From contig NC_133399.1 of assembly GCF_047511655.1 (NCBI RefSeq), positions 7,629,333 through 7,693,332 of the forward strand: a stretch of 64,000 nt of DNA, given 5' to 3'. The notes under the pieces are model-generated. The model did not search any database, had not been told where the DNA came from, and saw only the letters and a program-made list of their open reading frames with translations. The DNA comes from Castor canadensis. Taxonomy: Eukaryota; Chordata; Mammalia; Rodentia; Castoridae. The position numbers and the translations under genes are program-made. This document shows, piece after piece, positions 1 to 11,404 of this stretch (position 1 is the stretch's first letter; the number at the start of each line of letters is the position of its first letter).

Positions 1-40
1 AATCTTGGCTATGACTGATCTCCAAGGGCATTGCATCACA

Positions 41-96
41 GACAGAGAGAGAGAGAGAGAGAGAGAGACAAAGACAGAGACAGAGACAGAGAGATT
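41..96. repeat. GA/CAGA microsatellite
   Basis: A run of GA dinucleotides (about 45-68) is followed by GACA/GAGACA units to 96. The paralogous sites near 19530 and 42540 lack the long GA run, so it expanded in this copy. Confidence 0.95.
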
Positions 97-1462
97 TATT
101 ACAATCTAGACTGTCTCTATATTATGATTCAAGATCCAATGCAGCAATTTCCCCTGTTTGGTTCACATTTCTTTTCAAAGCAGTATGGGAATATATCTGT
201 GTCATAAACACTAAAATTTAATAAAAAGAGACACTATGAAATACCATGAATAGCAGGAAAATACAGCTAGGTTAAAATGAGTGGTTTTGAAATACCTGTA
301 TTAAACAAAATTGGGGCATCCATCTTTAAATGAAATAAGATATATAATGACTAAACAATTTGTTATCAATATGCATTAATAATCAATTGAAAAAGACCTA
401 GACATAGAAGAATATAAAATGTAATGTTAGTCAAATACGTAACACATAAAAATACTGAGAATTTTTGTCAAATAAATCAGGGTTTATGCCTTATTATATA
501 TGGACATTTACTATATAACAAAATGTAGTTGAAAATGCTTGAGTAGTTAAACAAAATCTGGCAAAAATATCTATTGTGTAATAAAATGTAGTTGGTCTCC
601 TAGATCACATGTCTTTAAAAAATCAGAATTACAGACTACAGTATCAAAGTAAGCAATACATTTTAAAGGAACATCAATAAAGCTACATATAAGAGTCATG
701 GGTGGACAAAATAATCCTGAATAAAACAAGAAACTCAGAAGTCAATTGATAGGCATATTAAACTAAGTGAAAATCTTTGAATGGACACAATGTCACCCCC
801 AGAGTAAAGAGAATCAATTCCATTGAAATGCTTCAGACATTAGGGTAATGATAATCCAATCAAAATGGTGCTCTATCTCAAAAATAATCAATGCCCATAC
901 TTCATGTATATCCCTCCCCAGATAAGGGAATATTTCTCTTCCTGATCTAATTGATTACAAATGTCCTTATACATGTGTTCTACTTCGAATGAAGCCACAT
1001 TGAGCAACTTAATCCCTTTCTAAGCAACATTCAATTGCCATTATTTCAGTCAAGAAAGGGTTTTTACTGCTGACTTCAGTGTTCTCTTTTCAGCATGATA
1101 AACAATCACCTCAGTGGATTAATCAAACAAGCTCAAAAACAGTCACAGCCATCTCTTAGTTCTTGTTCGAACTTAGATAAATGTTCTCTGCTTCCATTTC
1201 TCAGAAGATTTTCTGCAACACCTGTTGGCATCTGAGACTCACTTGGATGAGTGTTCTAAATGGAAGTTCCCTGTGTGACAAATCCAAATTCCTCCCTGGA
1301 TGGGTGACTATAATAGAGACGAAGCTAGGTTGTCATAGAGACAGCAGTAAAAGGTCAAGCATCAGACTCCACACCAGATGAGGGCTCCAGAGTAAACAAA
1401 CATGTCCTGTCCAAACCAAGGTCGTAGATGCTAAGGGACAGTGGCAGGTATATACAGTGATA

Positions 1463-1490
1463 GAGCAGATATACAGCTGTATATCTGCTC
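1463..1490. repeat. 28-bp perfect palindrome
   Basis: The left arm GAGCAGATATACAG is the exact reverse complement of the right arm CTGTATATCTGCTC, with no spacer. The paralogous place near 43950 carries only a right-arm-like sequence, so the left arm seems to be a new inverted copy. Confidence 0.95.
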
Positions 1491-1727
1491 ATTAAGTACA
1501 TTTCCCACTTATTCTTCCAACCCTGAGCTCATCATTTCCCTAGGGACTTTGCTCTGCATACCAAACAATTTTTTTCTTGATGACTCCTTGTTCCCAAGAT
1601 ACCTTGTAAAATATCAGGTGAATGATACTTTATTACTCCTCTATAAACTCTTCTATCTTCCAGAAACCTAGTCTCTGAATTAAAGTTTTCTGTGAAGTAT
1701 AATGCTTATTAAAAATGGGTTCTCCCA

Positions 1728-2214
1728 CACAACAATGGGATTGGACTTTGAGCACATGATAAAAGCGAGAGCACACAAGGGAAGGGTGAGGATAGGTAAG
1801 ACACCTAAAAAATTAGCTAGCATTTGTTGGCCTTAACACAGAGAAACTAATGTAGATACCTTAAATGCAACTGAGGCTAATAGGAAAAGGGGACCAGGAA
1901 CTAGAGAAAAGGTTAAATCAAAAAGAATTAACCTAGAAGGTAACACACACGCACAGGAAATCAATGTGAGTCAATGCCCTGTATAGCTATCCTTATCTCA
2001 ACCAGCAAAAACCCTTGTTCCTTCCTGTTATTGCTTATACTCTCTCTACAACAAAATTAGAAATAAGGGCAAAATAGTTTCTGCTGGGTATTGAGGGGGG
2101 GGGAGCGGGAGGGGGCGGAGTGGGTGGTAAGGGAGGGGGTGGGGGCAGGGGGGAGAAATGACCCAAGCCTTGTATGCACATATGAATAATAAGAGAAAAA
2201 ATAAACAAATAAAT
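1728..2214 (+). mobile_element. L1-A, 5'-truncated L1 3' end with 17-bp TSD
   Basis: This is the 3'UTR of the young L1 family, collinear with 62200-62669. A G-rich tract lies at about 2094-2155, followed by an AATAA-type polyadenylation signal and an A-rich tail. The 17-bp target-site duplication AAAAATGGGTTCTCCCA is at 1711-1727 and again at 2215-2231. It starts with AAAA as expected for L1 endonuclease cleavage. No coding sequence is left. Confidence 0.95.
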
Positions 2215-2231
2215 AAAAATGGGTTCTCCCA

Positions 2232-3819
2232 TAGTCTTGACTTTGGTTGGGGACACTACCCTCATGTACACTAAAACTTTACTATTCATTTTTTCAACAA
2301 GGGAGGGTCTGTGATCACTTGATATAAAACAAATATTGCTATATTTCTTAACATTATGGTATTTTCAAAACAATTAAAAATATCAAACAAAGCATAAGAT
2401 GCAAGGTTACAAGAAGAGGTGGAACGTGTGGAAACACATGAGAAGAAAACAGCAAATTATGGACAGCTAGAAACCAGGTGAAATTGATCTTAAATTGTAA
2501 AGACAAATGTAGACTAGAAAGAAATAAATGAATATCCTTGGATTTGAATCCTATGAAGAAAGCAAACATACTTACTGACGGGTGCAGCATTTTAACAAGA
2601 TCATAACATTGACAGCTGTCATCAGAGTCATAGCCCTAAACTTATATATTCCAAAGGAGGAGTAATCCTTTGAAAGTACTGTTGAATTCTCGTATTTTGA
2701 TAAGCCATGCACCCAGGTCTGTTCAGAGTTTTTGTGTGTATGTTCACAAAGGTCATTGGTCTATAACTTCTCTTTCATGTAGAATCTTTCACTAAATTGT
2801 AACTTTTGTAACACAGACACATTTCTAACAAAACAGGGCAAATAAAGAAGGACCCAATTTGATTTACAGGATGTCTTTGAAACTAAATTACTGCATTTTC
2901 ATTTTATATATCTAAATATGTCAGACTTATATATAGTATAGGGAAAGTGCATGAGGGAAAAACATACGCATAATTACAGTTGCATAGGATTTCGTAACAG
3001 CTGCTGCACAACAAAGTGCCTGGTGCTAAAAATGATAATGCACATTTCAAAAATTCATATGAGCATAAGTCCCAGGGTAAGTACTTGCACAAGAGAAAAA
3101 GAAAAAAAATAAACAAACAAGTAGAGGACACAGTGACACTCCGGCAGATGGTGGGTGTGTCTGTACCATCAATGGTGGTGATGGACGGTCACGGTGTGTT
3201 TAAATCATCCAATCATGCATGTTCCATACGCAAAGTTCTTCATATTTCAACCAGTAAACTATATAAGCTCAACAAAGTTGCCTAAACCAAAAACATAAGG
3301 ACAGCATGGAGGCAAAGGCCCAGCTCATCTTCAACATTTCAGCACCTTCAGGGAGCCTCCCCTTTCATCACCATCCTCAGGCAGGATCTGCTCTCTGCCT
3401 CCCTCCTACTCATTCTGGTCACCAGCTTGGCATGGTTCTGAAACAGGACCCATCCTCAAGATCTTTGTACTTCTCATTCTCTCTGCCAGATGCACACTGT
3501 GCCTTCCACGGTGTCCCTTCAAATGACATTCTGTTCCCTGTCTTGCCTAGATGCAACAGAAAGCCACCTACACCCACTCTCCTTTTTTGCCAGCCAATGG
3601 TATCTTCACAGCAATTATTACCACCTGATAACATAGTGATGATTCTTATATTTCCAAATGATACATGGAAATTATAAATATGTAATCTTGTCATACAGGT
3701 ATGCAATGTATAATTTTCAAAACTATTTCCTCAAACTTCTATCATTTCTTCACAATGAAAATACACAAAATCCTCTTTTATCTCTTCTTTTTACAATTTC
3801 CACATCTTTATATATTCTT
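2232..3819. other. Intergenic DNA with no recognised gene
   Basis: AT-rich single-copy-looking sequence. Open frames of 75-123 codons occur on both strands (for example 3306-3677 +), but they overlap each other and show no domain, repeat or start context. I see nothing to annotate. Confidence 0.5.
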
Positions 3820-3833
3820 TCCCCATGATTTTT

Positions 3834-4673
3834 TTAATGGAAATCTTGCTTTAATATCACAGTTTAAGACTGCCCATAACAACATTTTATTTATTTATTT
3901 ATTTATTTAATTTCCCTATTACTTTATTTTTTATTGTTTTATTATTCATATGTGCATACAAGGCTTGTGTCATTTCTCCCCCCTGCCCCCACCCCCTCCC
4001 TTACCCTCCACTCTGCCCCCTCCCTCTCCCCCCCACCCCCTCAATACCCAGCAGAAACTATTTTGCCCTTATTTCTAATTTTATTGTAGAGAGAGTATAA
4101 GCAATAATAGGAAGGAACAAGGGTTTTTGCTGGTTGAGATAAGGATAGCTATACAGGGCATTGACTCACATTAATTTCCTGTGCATGTGTGTTACCTTCT
4201 AGGTTAATTCTTTTGATCTAACCTTTTCTCTAGTACCTGTTCCCCTTTTCCTATTGGCCTCAGTTGCTGTTAAGGTATCTGCTTTAGTTTCTCTGCGTTA
4301 AGGGCAACAAATGCTAGCTAATTTTTTAGGTGTCTTACCTATCCTCACCCCTCCTTGTGTGCTCTCGCTTTTATCATGTGCTCATAGTCCAATCCCCTTG
4401 TTGTGTTTGCCCTTGATCTAATGTCTGCATATGAGGGAGAACATACAATTTTTGGTCTTTTGGGCCAGGCTAATCTCACTCAGAATGATGTTCTCCAATT
4501 CCATCCATTTACCAGCGAATGATAACATTTCATTCTTCTTCATGGCTGCATAGAATTCCATTGTGTATAGATACCACATTTTCTTAATCCATTCGTCAGT
4601 GGTGGGGCATCTTGGCTGTTTCCATAACTTGGCTATTGTGAATAGTGCCGCAATAAACATGGGTGTGCAGGTG
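3834..4673 (-). mobile_element. L1-B, 5'-truncated L1 3' end with a probable 3' transduction
   Basis: Minus-strand L1 contains the end of ORF2 (stop near 4418, text ending MFSLICRH), the 3'UTR and its C-rich (on plus) tract at 3978-4045. The L1 tail is at about 3884-3950. A 14-bp TSD, TCCCCATGATTTTT, is at 3820-3833 and 4674-4687, directly abutting the 5' truncation point. About 50 bp that is not L1 lies between the L1 tail and the left TSD, and on the minus strand it contains an ATTAAA signal followed by a second short A run. This is the signature of a 3'-transduced flank. Confidence 0.9.
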
Positions 4674-4908
4674 TCCCCATGATTTTTGTGACTTTTATTT
4701 TTCAGTCAGCACACTGTAATTGGATCTCAATTTATATTCTATATACACATAAAAGTCTCACTAAATAGAATAGTATAATATACAATGTATTGAAGAAAGA
4801 AAGGTTTATGAGTTCCAAATGAGAGTTGACACACGGATTATCCTAAAGTGACTAAGTAGAAATCTAGTCATGTTATTTTTTCCTTTCTCAATAATCATCT
4901 ACAGCACA

Positions 4909-5852
4909 TGGAAGGACAGAATTATATTCAAATTACAGAATTATTTCTTCTGGGATTTTCAGATTAATCAGAGCTGTAGTTCCTAATAAATGGCCTCTTC
5001 CTTTCCATGTACCTGGTCACTGTGCTTGGGAACCTGCTGAACACCCAGGCCACAATCTCAGACTCTCACCTCCATAAAGCCATGTATTTCTTCCTCTCCA
5101 ATCTGTCCTCTGTGGATACTTGTTTAACCAACACCACCATCCCAGAGACAGAGCAAGCTCTTACCTTATGAAGCCTGCATCATCCAAATTTACTTTTTTT
5201 ATTATTTATAAGACTGTACAACTTCCTCCTGGCTCTGATGTCCTATGACCACTTTGTAGCCATCTGTCATCCCTGCAATAAGAAGTCATCATGAATCCCC
5301 AGCTCGGTGGGATTGCTGGTGCTGATATCCTGGCTCACCAGTTCCTTTTGACAGTGCTTAATATTACTAAAGCTATCTTTCTGTATAGATGTATAAGTCA
5401 CGCATTTTTTCTGTGAACTTAGTCAGCTTGTTTACCTTGCACGTTCTGACACTTTTCTTAACAATATGGTGATGAATTTGTTAGCTGCCTTGCTGGGTGG
5501 TGGATCTCTTGTTGGCATCGTTTATTCCTACTCCAAGATAGTTTCTTCCATCCATGTAATCTCATTAGCTCATGGAAAATAGAGGGAATTTTCCATCTGT
5601 GTATCTCAACTTTCTGTTGTCTCCTTGTTTTACACTCCTAGGACTATACCTCAATTCTACTGTGACCCAAAACTTATACTCAACTACAAAAGCCTCTTGG
5701 ATGTACACTGTGGTCACCCTATGCTGAACCCCTTAATCTACCATCTGAGGAATAAAGACATCAAGAGGGCTCTGAGGACATTCTGAGAGAGAAACTATAA
5801 AAGTCACTGTTATCTTGGGCCTAAAAAAATTGCTGTTGATCACAGGATGTGA
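4909..5852 (+). pseudogene. Olfactory receptor pseudogene, family 7-like
   Basis: An OR-like start is present at 4909, followed by an N-terminus ending in a stop at the usual LLGFS-D position. Shifted pieces of the family follow: a TM1 block (VTVLGNLL), a degraded [20 protein letters not shown] block at about 5070-5125, MSYDHFVAICHP at about 5240-5275, a TM5 segment near 5510-5545, and a TM7/C-tail block ([20 protein letters not shown]) at about 5720-5785. Stops and frame changes separate the blocks, so no receptor can be made. It is the only OR here on the plus strand and converges with the pseudogene at 9081. An acceptor-like CAG ends just before the ATG. Confidence 0.88.
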
Positions 5853-6915
5853 CATCTTAGAGCAAGAAATTGCAATACTTTGATCACATTGTCAAAATAG
5901 TACTGCCTCCTTCTATTTGTTTTCTGGAATTTCTTTAATTTGATTTCAATTTCTCTAAAAATATATAATTCACCTTCTATACTTTCATACCTCTCATTCC
6001 CAAATAGTGTTCCACTTTATCACTGTACTCCTTAACGTTTGGAAACGTTGCAAATTCCCATTTATCATATGTAATTACACAAACTCCTTGGATAATTTTT
6101 TCTGTAATGACACAGATAATTACACATTATTTTCCTTTTGTTGTTACTAAAACAGTCATGTGTTATAGTCCACCTACAGGGGAAAATGAACCTGGCAACT
6201 AATTTCATTTAGATAATTTTATACAAGAGTAAATTCTAAGATCACAATTTTGGACTAGTGAGTCTATCTTTCCTTTGGGGGGGTTACTATGTGAACTGAT
6301 CTTCCAGATCATGTAGATAAATTAGTGTTTTTTAGAACTTATTGTTTCATTTCTTTTCAGCAGGATTGGGTATTCTTAAGTGTGTAGCTCAGAACATCTA
6401 TCACCTAACTGGCAAAAATTAATTGTAATATATACTTCTACATGGGATTTCCACTTAGAAAGACAAACTGAATAATAAATTCATTCAGGGATCACCTTGC
6501 ATATGAGAAGGACAAGGTGGTTTAAACACTGGACATTGATGGACATTTTTATTATTGTATTATTTTCTTGCTCCTGCTTGAAAGCTTTCACTGTTGCCTA
6601 GAAATATGAACCCTTCCTTTATTTCTGAAAGAAACATCTTCCCCAGTCTTAATTTCCTCATAGTCATTGCATGGGTAATAAACAAACTGTATAAGTGCCA
6701 TCAAGTGTATAAGTCTGTCATGCTCAAGAAGCACTTCAATCTGTATTACCAAATCACAATTTGCCAAAGCTTAAGATTCTACCCAGCTGTGAGAATATGG
6801 GCCACAAGTTGGCTGTACTAACATCCACAACCTTATACCTGACAATAATCTCCATGTAATCATTTTGAAACACAATTATATCCTATATACAAGAATAACA
6901 GAATATTTATGGTTG
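5853..6915. other. Intergenic DNA with no recognised gene
   Basis: Downstream of the plus-strand OR pseudogene. AT-rich with no domains. The 75-codon frame at 6594-6821 has no supporting feature. Confidence 0.45.
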
Positions 6916-7320
6916 TTGTCTTCAAATATCAATTCTGTTTTGTTGGTGTTACAGGGGTTTTCTAAGCTGGCTCTCTACCACCTGAGCCACATCCCCAGTC
7001 CTTGTCTTCAAATATCAAGCCAAATGCCAAAAATAAAATGTCTATTATCAGTGGGCCACATGTTGTGGAATTATCCTAAGCTTGTCTGGAACCCACATAC
7101 AGCTACAGTCGGGTTTTGGATAGCTTGTGATGCTCTGTGCATCTTGGGTGGGTTTTCTAATATTTTGGGGGACTCAGCATATCCAAGGTGGGACAACTTG
7201 ATCTCATCCACAATTCCTCTCACTTCTAGTTGATCTGATTTGTCATGGGACTGAGACAGGATTTCCACACAGGTCACCAGAAATACCCATTGATTCCTCA
7301 TGAGGCACACTGTCAGTCAT
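6840..7320. repeat. Segment paralogous to the right end of the window (63480-63980)
   Basis: Shared landmarks in the same order are ATGTAATCATTTTGAA (6856 and 63506), ATCTTGG(G/A)TGGG..TTTTC (7141 and 63806), AGGTGGGACA (7186 and 63851) and GATG/GAGG-CACACT near the end. A SINE (6933-7001) interrupts this copy only. There are no coding features. Confidence 0.65.
6933..7001 (-). mobile_element. 69-bp ID-like SINE fragment with 17-bp TSD
   Basis: The minus-strand tRNA-like half is seen as its complement, CTCTACCACCTGAGCCAC. The flanking duplication TTGTCTTCAAATATCAA occurs at 6916-6932 and 7002-7018, perfect over 17 bp, so this is a complete retroposition event. Confidence 0.9.
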
Positions 7321-8770
7321 AACAGATTTTATTGGCAAAAGCAAATTTATGAAACTCAATCCATCTCAAGTCTTAGAAATCACATCAAGCCCCAGCAGGT
7401 GAATGATACTCTTACAATCTGAAAAGAAATAAATCTTTCCTTCCAGAAACATTATATTTCCAGGATCCACATGCCTAACTCAGTAGTTAATGAAGCTAGA
7501 GAAATCCCACTTCTCTGATACCGCTGAAACAGTATTTCACTATTATGCATTTGCTCTTTATCATATTCATAAGGTCACAATCCTGAGATTGGCATTTGTG
7601 GGACAGGGCTGAAGGTCTAGTCAAGGGAACACCACTTGAAATTCAAATGGTCAGTAAAGACATATGAAGTGGGAAGGAGAGGAAAGTTCCAGTGACAATG
7701 TCTTGTTTGTTGAGTCTGAAGGTTGAAGTCCCTGCAGAATCCACGGTTTACCGAGGAACATCACAAACCGATGGGACCTCAGCCAGTGTCCTTTTCAGTT
7801 GTAGCCAGGTTTTCTGACCACCTACTCTTCCCTAATGCAGAAAAAAGAGAATATTTTCTTGATGAGGAAATCCGTATTTGAGAAAAGAGGTTTTCTTTTA
7901 TCAAGGTATTGATTTATCTGAAACATGCATCAAAGAATATTAACATTCTATAAATGAATTTCCTCTTACGCACTACACAGGGTTATGTAATCTTTGCACT
8001 CTACTTAATATTTCTACTAAGACATATATATTGTACATAGTTATATTGTGTAGTGTGAGATTTTGATACATGTACAAAAAGTATGATGGCCAAATCATAA
8101 TAATTAGCATACCCACCTTCTCAATCATTTACTATTTTCTGTGCTGGGAACATTCAAAATTCCTTTTTCCAGCTGTTTTATAAACTACAGAAAGCCTACA
8201 ATGTTATAGAGCACTAGAACTTATGATAAAAACTCTATTAGGTACTTAATTAACAATGCTCTCTTTCTGCACCTACCCATATAAATTTCTTGGAATTTTA
8301 TAAAATTGGATGCTCTGAGAAACATGCATATATATTATATATTTGTGTACATATATGTGTGCATATATATGTGATATAGGTCACATCTATGCACTATTAA
8401 TATTATTAATTTGTTATCAACCTTTCTGTTAAAATTCCTTCATCATAAATATTGTCTATAAAATAACTTATATACCTGGGAAATATTGTGGATTGCATAC
8501 TTCTGATGGCCTCTTTTGGCCATCATTATGGTAGGCATTGTGAATATTAACATGAAATAAAAACATGATCCAAAAGCTGAGAATAAAACCTAGTGACCAT
8601 CTATAAAACACTAATATGCTATTGTCGACATTATCAGAAAGGGCAGTTGAAGAAATGATGTATAAAGGAATGATAAACAAGTGAAAAACTGTAGTCTCAG
8701 AATTTTCTCCTCTACAAAATTAAATTTGAGGTCCTAGTAGCCAAATAGCTTTTTCCATACATTTAAAATT
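7321..8770. other. Intergenic DNA with a possible old L1 3'UTR piece
   Basis: No gene. The stretch 8020-8290 (GATACATGTAC, then GAACATTCAAAATTC and CACTAGAACTTAT) resembles ancient L1M 3'UTR text also seen near 32330, 41900 and 45480. It is too decayed to bound. TA-rich low-complexity sequence lies at 8325-8385. Confidence 0.4.
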
Positions 8771-9080
8771 TATGACTTTTCTTAGTATTAAAAAAGAAAA
8801 ATCGTATCCCATTTGAGATGAAATTATTGCTAAATATATGTCCTATGGGGCAAGTGGGAATTTCTGAGTATTTCTGATCCAAAGATGGAATAACTTTGGG
8901 AAAGTGAGAAGATGATAAAATGGAGAGGTGTGGGAATCACAGAAAGCAGAGTCTAATAAAGTAAATTTTGCAATTAAAAGCAGAGGAGAAACTCCAAGAA
9001 TAGAATAGAATGAAACTTCTCCTTCTACCATCTGCTTAAATAATCCAGGGCTGACCCTGAGACTTTGAAAAGTCCTCCGA

Positions 9081-10038
9081 TCATGAGCACTTCATCAGTC
9101 TCAGGACAGTAAGTACTTTTATTGTCTGTACCTCAAAAAGCTTTTTCAGAGATCTTTTCTTGTCCTTATTCTTCAAACTGTAGACAAAGGGGTTCAGCAT
9201 GGGTGTGACCACATTGTAATCATCGATATTTTTGCACTTGAATGTGAGTTTCAAGTCACATTCACAGCAAAACTGAGCTACACACCTAGAATTATACTAT
9301 AAAATAAGGAGACAACTGAGAGTTGAGACGCACAGGTGGAAACGCTTTGTACTTCCCCTGAGCTGATGAGATTGCACCGATGGAGGAAACTATCTTGATG
9401 TAAGAATAAAGGACACCACCTAACGAAAAACAAACCAGTAGCACCACTGAAATACATCACCACATCATTGAGAAAGCTGTCAGAGCAGGCACGGTGAACC
9501 ACCCAGTTAAGTTCACAGAAAAATGAGGGATTTCCAATTGTGTGCAAAAGGAGCACCATTGAGCTGAGTAATGTGGAAACCAGGACACTCATGACCCCAG
9601 GACACCAGAACCAGCAACACACAGAGCTGGGGGTTCATGATGACAGTGTAATTCAGAGGATGACCAATGGCCACAAAGTGGTCATAAGCCATTACAGTAA
9701 GTAGAAAGTTATCCAATACTGAAAAGAGTGTGAAAAATTCATTTGGGTGACGAATCTCTTATATGTTATGACCTTTCGCTGTGTCTGAATACTCACCAGC
9801 ATTCTTGGGATTGTAGTGGAGGTAAAACAGATTTCCACAAAGGACAGGTTGGAGAGGAAGAGCGTGGTGTGTGCAAGTAGGAGTCTTACATTGTAGCCAG
9901 AATGATGAGCAGATTCCTAAGCACTGTGACCAGGTACAAGGAGAGGAACAGTCCAGAGATGATGGCCTGCAATTAGGGGTCTTCTGAAATTCCCAGCATT
10001 AGAAATTATGAAATTTGTGTGTCATTCTCTGGTCCCAT
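9081..10038 (-). pseudogene. Olfactory receptor pseudogene, family 7-like
   Basis: The equivalent start (MGPEN-like) is at 10038 on the minus strand. Pieces of a family 7 receptor then appear in different frames. They include [26 protein letters not shown] at about 9625-9710, [22 protein letters not shown] at about 9455-9520, a disrupted TM5, and [15 protein letters not shown] at about 9295-9335, with a C-tail toward 9081. Several small insertions and deletions break it, and the TM3 motif has DH for DR and G for C. The flanks on both sides match those of the intact receptor at 39673. A GA microsatellite (10054-10089) has expanded in the former polypyrimidine tract before the start. Confidence 0.88.
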
Positions 10039-10051
10039 GTGGTTGATGAGT

Positions 10052-10053
<2 letters not shown>

Positions 10054-10089
<36 letters not shown>
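10054..10089. repeat. GA microsatellite upstream of OR pseudogene
   Basis: About 18 GA units. On the minus strand this is a CT run directly before the former OR start, where the intact paralog has its polypyrimidine tract. Confidence 0.95.
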
Positions 10090-10092
<3 letters not shown>

Positions 10093-11404
10093 ATGACATA
10101 ACAATTTAATAGTAATCTGACAGATATCCTATCATATGTATTATATTCTCCAGAAGTAAATTCCAAGGTTTTACATGTGAATCTACTCCAATATGGGACA
10201 CCTCCCTACCATTTCTGATTGGAATTCCAACTGCCAGCCTTTACCCATTGATCATATGTTTAAAAAGTTTAAACACCAAGATTTTATGCATTTACAATAA
10301 AAATAAGCAATGATCATTTTTCAGGCACTGTCCAGGAAATGACTGAACTATGCATAAAAGCAAATGCTTCTAAAATTTAGTGGGGGAGAAGTAACACAAG
10401 CAAATGAAACAAATATAGTCAGGTAAAGAAATGATTGTGTAACATGTCAGATTTTAACAAATGTATACTATGAAATAAAGAATGAGAAATAAAGGAGAAA
10501 GTATCTGGGGAGAGTTATTTGTTGAAGAAACTCAGGCAAGGTCAGAAGACATGGAGGGAGCTACAAAGTTATATGCAGAAGTTTGTGGCTGGAATGAGAA
10601 TTAGCCTGTGCAAGAGTCCTGAGAAAGTTAATTCTTTCAGATGCTCAAGGTCAAGAGGGGCCAATGTGCTAGGAGAAAGAGCAAGAGACAGAGAATAATG
10701 AACAATGTGGCTATATTGATGCTGAAACTTCAAAATGCTAGGAGGCTGTATGTGCAGGTATTGCATTTTCTTTTATGGTGGCTACTGAGGTGAGTTGTGC
10801 ATTGAACTGCATCTCTTGGATATTTCAAAGATACATGTATTTGATATTTCCATGTGTTTTGTTTGGACCTCTGTACCATGAGTCTTTTGGCATAAATTGA
10901 GAACACATCCCCTTTCTCTGACATCTATTATCATTACTATTTTTATTCACTTATTCACATGTGCATACATTGTTTGGGTCATTTCTTTCCCCCTGGCCCT
11001 GCCCCCACCCTCTACATCCCTCCCACCTTCACTTCCAGGCAGAACCTAGTCTGCACTTATCTCTAATTTTGTTGAAGAGAAAACATAAGCATAATAAGAA
11101 AGACAAAACATTTTTACTAGTTGAGTTAAGGATACCTATACAGAGAGATTCCTAGCATTGCTTCCATGTACAAATGTGTTACAATCCAAGTTGATTCATC
11201 TCTAACTGATCTTTGCACTGGTTCCTGATCCCCTTCTCGTGTTGACCTCTGTCTCTTTAAGGTTTCTGTATTAGTTCCTCTGGAGTGGGGACATCAAACA
11301 CTTTCATGTTTTGGGTTTTCTACCTATTCCCATATCTCCCATAAGTGCTCTCCCCTTGTCATGTGACCCAAGTCCAACAACATTGCTGCATTTGCCCTAG
11401 ATCT

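Larger units (their letters stand above)
1..1680. repeat. Distal flank of an OR duplication module (M1)
   Basis: No gene is seen. About 700-1400 is paralogous to about 43320-43880, and about 150-330 to 19600-19770. Examples are the stretch around CTTGGATGAGTGTTCTAAATGG, and GAGTGGTTT followed by an A-rich run. The associated OR coding exon would lie left of the window. The short open frames here have no family features. Confidence 0.6.
8770..10923. repeat. OR duplication module M2, proximal part
   Basis: Paralogous flanks surround the OR pseudogene. About 8770-9040 matches 39360-39620 downstream of the intact OR. About 10320-10460 matches 30290-30400, and about 10850-10920 matches 41020-41085 (shared text GGCATAAATTGAG). 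The module resumes at 17136 after the L1-C insertion. Confidence 0.75.

Noticed and set aside
2035..2289. Proline-rich 84-codon frame
   Set aside because: It is the complement of the G-rich tract in the L1 3'UTR. The same artefact appears at 61629-61829.
3306..3706. Overlapping 123- and 95-codon frames on opposite strands
   Set aside because: No motif or paralog support. Mutually overlapping frames in non-repetitive intergenic DNA are expected by chance.
9278..9716. Functional OR reading from the two long overlapping frames
   Set aside because: The frames differ and the joined region still lacks a continuous TM4-TM6, so it is a pseudogene.
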